Shown here: positions 7,350 to 10,009 of the stretch, in pieces
Layout: the number at the start of each line of letters is the position of its first letter
Position numbering within the stretch: the first letter of the stretch is position 1
Assembly: GCA_030841965.1 (NCBI GenBank)
Contig: JAUUSJ010000148.1
Coordinates: 1-10,009 of the forward strand
DNA: 10,009 nt
Reading direction: 5' to 3'
Origin: Blautia sp.
GTDB lineage: Bacteria; Bacillota; Clostridia; Lachnospirales; Lachnospiraceae
Notes under the pieces: generated by a model
The model's database searches: none
Seen by the model: only the letters and a program-made list of their open reading frames with translations
Told to the model about the DNA's origin: nothing
Position numbers and translations under genes: made by a program

Positions 7350-7351
7350 AT
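7323..7351 (+). promoter_or_regulatory. Possible promoter for proB
   Basis: A perfect TATAAT (7346-7351) sits 47 bases before the proB start. The -35 at 17-bp spacing is ttccat (7323-7328), a poor match. The 118-bp gap before proB is the largest inside the 4232-8280 block, consistent with separate transcription. Confidence 0.3.
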
Positions 7352-7398
7352 GCTGTATATATTATTGGAAGAAAGAAATATGAAAAAGAGGATGAATT

Positions 7399-8280
7399 AT
7401 GAACAATAGAGAGAAGTTAAAGAATAAGAAGAAAATTGTTGTAAAGATAGGTTCCTCTTCTCTTGTACATGAAGAGACAGGAGGACTTGATTTTGGAAAA
7501 CTGGAGAAATTAGTTCGCATTTTATCTGATTTTCGTAATCAGGGAAAAGATGTTGTTCTTGTAAGCTCTGGTGCAGTCGGTGTCGGGAGAAAACTTATGG
7601 GACTTACGACGAAACCAGATACCCTCCCATTAAAACAGGCATGTGCGGCGGTCGGTCAGGGACGATTAATTTCTATTTACCAGAAGCTTTTTGCGGAGTA
7701 TAATCAAAAGGCGGCACAGATTTTGATAACAAAAGAGACGATGATTAAAGAAGTGAGAAGGAGAAATGCGAGAAATACATTTGAGCAGCTTTTTCAGCAT
7801 GGAATTATTCCGATTGTAAATGAAAATGATACTGTCTCGACGGAGGAGATTGAGTTTGGAGATAATGATACGTTATCTGCGGTCATCTCTGCTTTAGTCG
7901 GTGCGGATTTACTTGTTTTACTCACAGATATCGATGGGTTTTATACAGATGACCCACATAAAAATCCAGACGCGAAGTTGATTAAGGAGATTCAGACGGT
8001 GGATGATAAGGTTTTGGATATGGCGAAGGGAGTTACTTCTAATCTTGGGACAGGAGGTATGGCGACGAAATTAGCGGCGGCTCCGATTTGTACGGATTCC
8101 GGGGCGGATATGGTCATTGCGAGTGGGGAGAATGTTTCTGTCTTGAATGATATTATTGAGGGAAAAGAAGTGGGGACGTTGTTCTTGGCTCATAAGAGGG
8201 AGAATTTTAGTATTGTTAGTTATATTGAGAAGAAGGAGTATTTGATGTATAAGACGCAGTATAGGGGGGATGAGTGCTAA
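7399..8280 (+). CDS. proB: Glutamate 5-kinase
   Basis: This 293-residue enzyme phosphorylates L-glutamate to gamma-glutamyl phosphate, the first step of proline synthesis. It is an amino-acid kinase fold: KIGSSSLVHEETGGLD (16-31), VLVSSGAVGVGRKL (53-66), PIVNENDTVSTEEIEFGDNDTLSA (138-161), the LLTDIDGFYTDDP segment (174-186) and GTGGMATKLAAA (217-228). It lacks the C-terminal PUA domain of the enterobacterial form, as is usual in Clostridia. The ATG at 7399 follows agagga (7386-7391). After GTLFLAHK the last 27 residues are not recognisable, and the final codons plus stop (gatgagtgctaa) resemble a unit of the tandem array directly downstream. proA, the common partner, is not found after it. 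Confidence 0.95.
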   Translation: MNNREKLKNKKKIVVKIGSSSLVHEETGGLDFGKLEKLVRILSDFRNQGKDVVLVSSGAVGVGRKLMGLTTKPDTLPLKQACAAVGQGRLISIYQKLFAEYNQKAAQILITKETMIKEVRRRNARNTFEQLFQHGIIPIVNENDTVSTEEIEFGDNDTLSAVISALVGADLLVLLTDIDGFYTDDPHKNPDAKLIKEIQTVDDKVLDMAKGVTSNLGTGGMATKLAAAPICTDSGADMVIASGENVSVLNDIIEGKEVGTLFLAHKRENFSIVSYIEKKEYLMYKTQYRGDEC

Positions 8281-8352
8281 GAGATAGAGGTTGAGAGATA
8301 GATGCTAGGAGACAGACGCTATAAGAGATAGATGTTATAAGAGACAGACGCT
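8279..8352 (+). repeat. Short degenerate tandem array after proB
   Basis: About six 14-16-bp units of the form gagaYagaYgYta(taa), for example gagatagatgctag, gagacagacgctataa, gagatagatgttataa and gagacagacgctaa. The array runs straight into the outer arm of repeat copy 2. Read on the minus strand its core is the same tctcttagcgtctgtc motif found beside repeat copy 1. Confidence 0.75.
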
Positions 8353-8542
8353 AAGAGAGCAGACAGATATCTCCTCCGTAAACACGTTCGTTCCCACGGT
8401 TTTTCGACATACGCTGATTTTTGCCGCCTCCCGCAAACTCGCGCCTACGGCACTCAAACAGTGCTCCAGCGGCAAAGCTAAGTATATCGAAAAACCGCTC
8501 CACTCTCTATCGTTTTCGGAGGAGATATCTGTCTGCTCTCTT
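8353..8542 (-). repeat. Structured intergenic repeat, copy 2 (complete, nested palindrome)
   Basis: The only complete copy. The 26-bp arms 8353-8378 and 8517-8542 are perfect inverted repeats, extended by a wobble and two more pairs to 8350/8545. Inside, cggtttttcgacatac (8397-8412) pairs with 8482-8497 with one mismatch that becomes a G-U pair on the minus strand. tttgccgc (8420-8427) pairs with gcggcaaa (8469-8476), and gcact/agtgc form a small hairpin at 8450-8464. The minus strand is the orientation of copies 1 and 3. It is richer in GC than its surroundings and has no credible protein. It could be a structured RNA, a MITE-like unit or a bidirectional transcription barrier; the sequence does not decide. 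Confidence 0.85.
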
Positions 8543-8642
8543 GGCTGGGTGTTGGCGGGATAAGGTGACTTTGCTGTTTCATGGTGTTATGGCTGATACT
8601 CTAATGGCTAAAGTATTAGTATTATAGGTAAACATAGATATT
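8543..8642. other. Spacer between repeat copy 2 and the IS remnant
   Basis: About 100 bp with no recognisable gene, no remnant of proA that I can see in any frame, and no clear regulatory site. A short near-duplication (atggctgatactctaatggctaaagtatta, split as atggctgatact and atggctaaagta) is the only structure. Confidence 0.35.
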
Positions 8643-8830
8643 GTGAACTACCCATCACCTAAAGGTAAGGGGCTTCGCACCTATTTAAGAAGTCTGGTAT
8701 TTCAGTTTCCACCTGAAAAGTCAGGCAACCCTTATTCTTATTGGCGTGTCCACTTCGCCACTACTGTATAGGACTTTTCCGTCCACAACGCTACTTTTTA
8801 CTGTAAGCAATATGACTATACTTTTTGCAG
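8643..8830 (-). ncRNA. omegaRNA-like right end (TnpB guide RNA scaffold remnant)
   Basis: On the minus strand this part shows a series of small hairpins expected of an omegaRNA scaffold: ggac-ggaaaa-gtcc (about 8775-8788), cctga-cttt-tcagg (about 8716-8729) and the end hairpin at 8651-8672. TnpB omegaRNAs are transcribed from the right end in the tnpB direction and take their guide from the flanking DNA, here the minus strand of about 8623-8642. That it is an expressed RNA is inference; the end hairpin is partly degraded and tnpB is gone. Confidence 0.45.
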
Positions 8831-9033
8831 AAGGCTAACTGACGCTTAAAATTTTACGTACGGTACGATTAGACAGTACAACCACCTATTTTAACTTGTC
8901 AAAGTACGAATGTGATGTGCTTACATATTTATATGATATCATGTGTTTTGTTGAAATACAATGTTTTTCGTGTACTTTGTCGGGTGTAACGCCATTCATC
9001 CCACGGTCTAAAGACCATGGGTTTTCTGGCTAA
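8643..9033 (-). mobile_element. Non-coding remnant of an IS200/IS605-type (TnpB-bearing) element
   Basis: Read on the minus strand, the 3' end has the typical right-end form: a gaagcccctt segment, a short acct/aggt hairpin (8651-8672) and a terminal gtagttcac (8643-8651). The other end has a subterminal hairpin cccacggtct / agaccatggg (9000-9021), typical of these ends. No tnpA or tnpB frame remains; about 390 bp are left against more than 1.2 kb for a full element. The left-hand flank on the minus strand is ...aattta before the element, plausible as a target motif. A possible minus-strand promoter, TTGTAT (8956-8961) and TATCAT (8933-8938) with 17-bp spacing, lies inside. Exact ends are uncertain by a few bases. 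Confidence 0.7.
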
Positions 9034-9070
9034 ATTATTATAAAGAGATAAATAAAGGGAGATTAAAGTT

Positions 9071-9298
9071 ATGAATGAAGAAAAGATTGCAAGAATTAAT
9101 GAACTTTATCATAAGGCAAAAGAGGTTGGATTGACGAAGGAGGAGAAGGAAGAGCAAAAGGCACTTCGTACAGAATATATTTTAGCAATCCAAAAGAATT
9201 TGAGAGCGACGTTAAATAATGTCAGTATAGAAAACGAGGATGGAACAATCACAGACCTTAAAGAGAGATATGAAAAAAATCATGAAAAAGCAAATTAG
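9071..9298 (+). CDS. DUF896 (YnzC-type) small protein
   Basis: This 75-residue soluble protein has the DUF896 signature: KIARINELYHKAKEVGLTKEEKEEQKALRTEYI at its N-terminus, forming two helices, then a short tail with variable sequence. B. subtilis YnzC is of nearly the same length. The family is a small helical-hairpin protein of unclear role, with YnzC linked to the SOS-induced yneA operon in Bacillus; no such context is visible here. A gggaga ribosome binding site precedes the ATG at 9071. It lies 37 bp after the IS remnant, so its promoter may have been changed by the insertion. Its end overlaps the next gene. Confidence 0.9.
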   Translation: MNEEKIARINELYHKAKEVGLTKEEKEEQKALRTEYILAIQKNLRATLNNVSIENEDGTITDLKERYEKNHEKAN

Positions 9299-9830
9299 AA
9301 GGGAAATGATAAAAAAAAGAAGGGATTTAAGTGTAAAGGAGCGAGAAAGGCTTGCAAGGGTTTGCACGAAAAGAGTGTTAGAATTGGAAGTGTTTCAGAC
9401 GGCGAAGACAATTCTTGTTTATATGAGCTATAATGGTGAGATGATGACAGATTATCTCATAGATGAAGCGAGAAAGCGAGGAAAGATAGTTGCAGCGCCG
9501 ACCGTGATTGGAGAGAATATGGAGTTTTATGCTTTTTCTTCTGAGGAGGAATTGGTGGCTGATAGGCATGGAATTTTGGAACCTATTCCGAGCGAGGAGA
9601 AGAAAGTGGAAGATGAGGAAGCTTTGATTATTATGCCGGGAGTTGCATTTGATGAGCAGAAGAATCGAGTGGGATATGGCGGAGGATTTTACGATAGATA
9701 TTTAAAAAAGCATCCAAGACTTCAAAAGATTGCAATTGCGTATGATTTTCAGATTATGGACTCTGTGCCAACGGAGGAGTTTGACGAAAAAGCAGATTGG
9801 ATTGTGACAGAAAAAAGAGTAATTTTTTAA
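9282..9830 (+). CDS. 5-formyltetrahydrofolate cyclo-ligase
   Basis: This 182-residue cytoplasmic enzyme converts 5-formyl-THF to 5,10-methenyl-THF using ATP, recovering a dead-end folate. The N-terminal MKKQIRREMIKKRRDLS matches the family's opening K-x-x-R-x-x-x-x-x-R-x-x-L/S pattern for nucleotide binding. The phosphate and metal-binding motif GYGGGFYDRYL is at 131-141 and PGVAFD at about 119-124. The ATG at 9282 is chosen over 9240 and 9270 because it places this family start first; it gives a 17-base overlap with the DUF896 gene. An agagag element at 9262-9267 may serve as a weak ribosome binding site, so translational coupling is likely. Symbols ygfA/yqgN/mthfs are used in other species. 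Confidence 0.93.
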   Translation: MKKQIRREMIKKRRDLSVKERERLARVCTKRVLELEVFQTAKTILVYMSYNGEMMTDYLIDEARKRGKIVAAPTVIGENMEFYAFSSEEELVADRHGILEPIPSEEKKVEDEEALIIMPGVAFDEQKNRVGYGGGFYDRYLKKHPRLQKIAIAYDFQIMDSVPTEEFDEKADWIVTEKRVIF

Positions 9831-9880
9831 TATGAATTTTAAAATTTTGTAGTTAAAAAATCGTAAAATTCATATTAAAA
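9825..9880 (+). terminator. AT-only 17-bp palindrome over the cyclo-ligase stop codon
   Basis: ttttaatatgaatttta (9825-9841) is the exact reverse complement of 9864-9880, with a 22-base loop. It includes the TAA stop at 9828-9830. The stem is nearly all A/T and is followed by c rather than a T-run on the + strand; a run of T on the minus-strand side could make it a weak bidirectional terminator. The perfect match is certain, the function is not. Confidence 0.4.
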
Positions 9881-9942
9881 CTGTGTAGTAGCTATCCTTA
9901 TAAAAAAATTTTCAATTTTTTAAGGTGTTTGCCAGTACACAG
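9881..9942 (+). terminator. Two-tier hairpin downstream of the cyclo-ligase gene
   Basis: The outer stem ctgtgta (9881-9887) / tacacag (9936-9942) encloses an inner stem, ccttataaaaaaatt (9896-9910) / aattttttaagg (9914-9925). The inner stem has a T-run in its 3' arm, consistent with a terminator. Confidence 0.45.
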
Positions 9943-9944
9943 CG

Positions 9945-10009
9945 AAGAGAGGTAGGAGATATGTCCTCTAAAAACGATAGAGAGTGGAGCGGTTTTTCGA
10001 TATACTTAG
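9945..10009 (+). repeat. Structured intergenic repeat, copy 3 (cut by the window end)
   Basis: This is the 5' part of the repeat family. Positions 9971-10009 (39 bp) are identical to the reverse complement of 8478-8516. The left arm 9945-9970 begins aagagag like copy 2 and has the same 26-base length, but differs at 8 of its remaining 19 positions. Confidence 0.85.

Noticed and set aside
7281..7398. Proline T-box or riboswitch upstream of proB
   Set aside because: The region is only 118 bp, has no T-box sequence or terminator/antiterminator pair that I can see.
8279..8352. CRISPR array
   Set aside because: Units are 14-16 bp, contiguous and degenerate, with no unique spacers and no cas genes nearby.
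8421..8627. Open frame of 68 codons over repeat copy 2 and the spacer
   Set aside because: It is antisense to the repeat core, spans an element boundary and has no ribosome binding site or recognisable protein.
8643..9033. Degraded tnpB coding sequence in the IS remnant
   Set aside because: All three minus-strand frames have frequent stops and none shows the Cys-rich or RuvC-like TnpB ends.

Overview
The window looks like a chromosomal segment of a spore-forming, low-to-moderate GC Firmicute, most likely a member of the Clostridia (Lachnospiraceae-like). Reasons: a yqfC-yqfD-phoH-ybeY cluster typical of endospore formers, a short PUA-less glutamate 5-kinase, a DUF896/YnzC protein, A/G-rich coding strands and strong purine-rich ribosome binding sites. 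This is inferred from the protein families; no species can be named. All credible genes are on the + strand.

Layout: 1-210 is the 3' part of a structured intergenic repeat followed by a 38-bp-period tandem duplication. 211-353 is a non-coding leader. 354-3614 is yqfC, a possible 44-codon small ORF, yqfD, phoH and ybeY, a sporulation plus RNA-metabolism cluster. 3695-4087 is a small membrane-anchored protein with a BofC-C-terminal-like domain. 4232-7280 holds two adjacent flavoproteins, a BaiN/HI0933-type oxidoreductase carrying an unusual Lys/Gln/Glu/Asn-rich insertion and a COG2509-type FAD protein. 7399-8280 is proB. 8281-9035 has no gene: it holds a short tandem array, a complete ~190-bp nested-palindrome repeat, and a ~390-bp non-coding remnant of an IS200/IS605-type element whose minus strand looks like a TnpB omegaRNA/right end. 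9071-9830 is a DUF896 gene overlapping a 5-formyltetrahydrofolate cyclo-ligase gene. 9825-10009 is hairpin-rich and ends inside a third copy of the structured repeat.

The main candidate for something undescribed is the repeat family (copies at 1-153, 8353-8542 and 9945-10009). It has a conserved ~140-nt core with several nested stems, and outer arms that differ between copies yet form a perfect 26-bp palindrome in the only complete copy. A short motif (RGCGTCTGTY next to TCTCTT) recurs just outside it. The proA gene often found after proB is absent, and the repeat plus IS remnant occupy that position.

Functionally, the first block joins late-sporulation proteins (YqfC, YqfD, possibly the BofC-like protein) with rRNA/RNA metabolism (PhoH, YbeY). 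The second block is flavin redox enzymes of unknown substrate. The third holds metabolic genes for proline (ProB) and one-carbon/folate repair (5-FCL). Only the close spacing inside each block supports co-transcription.
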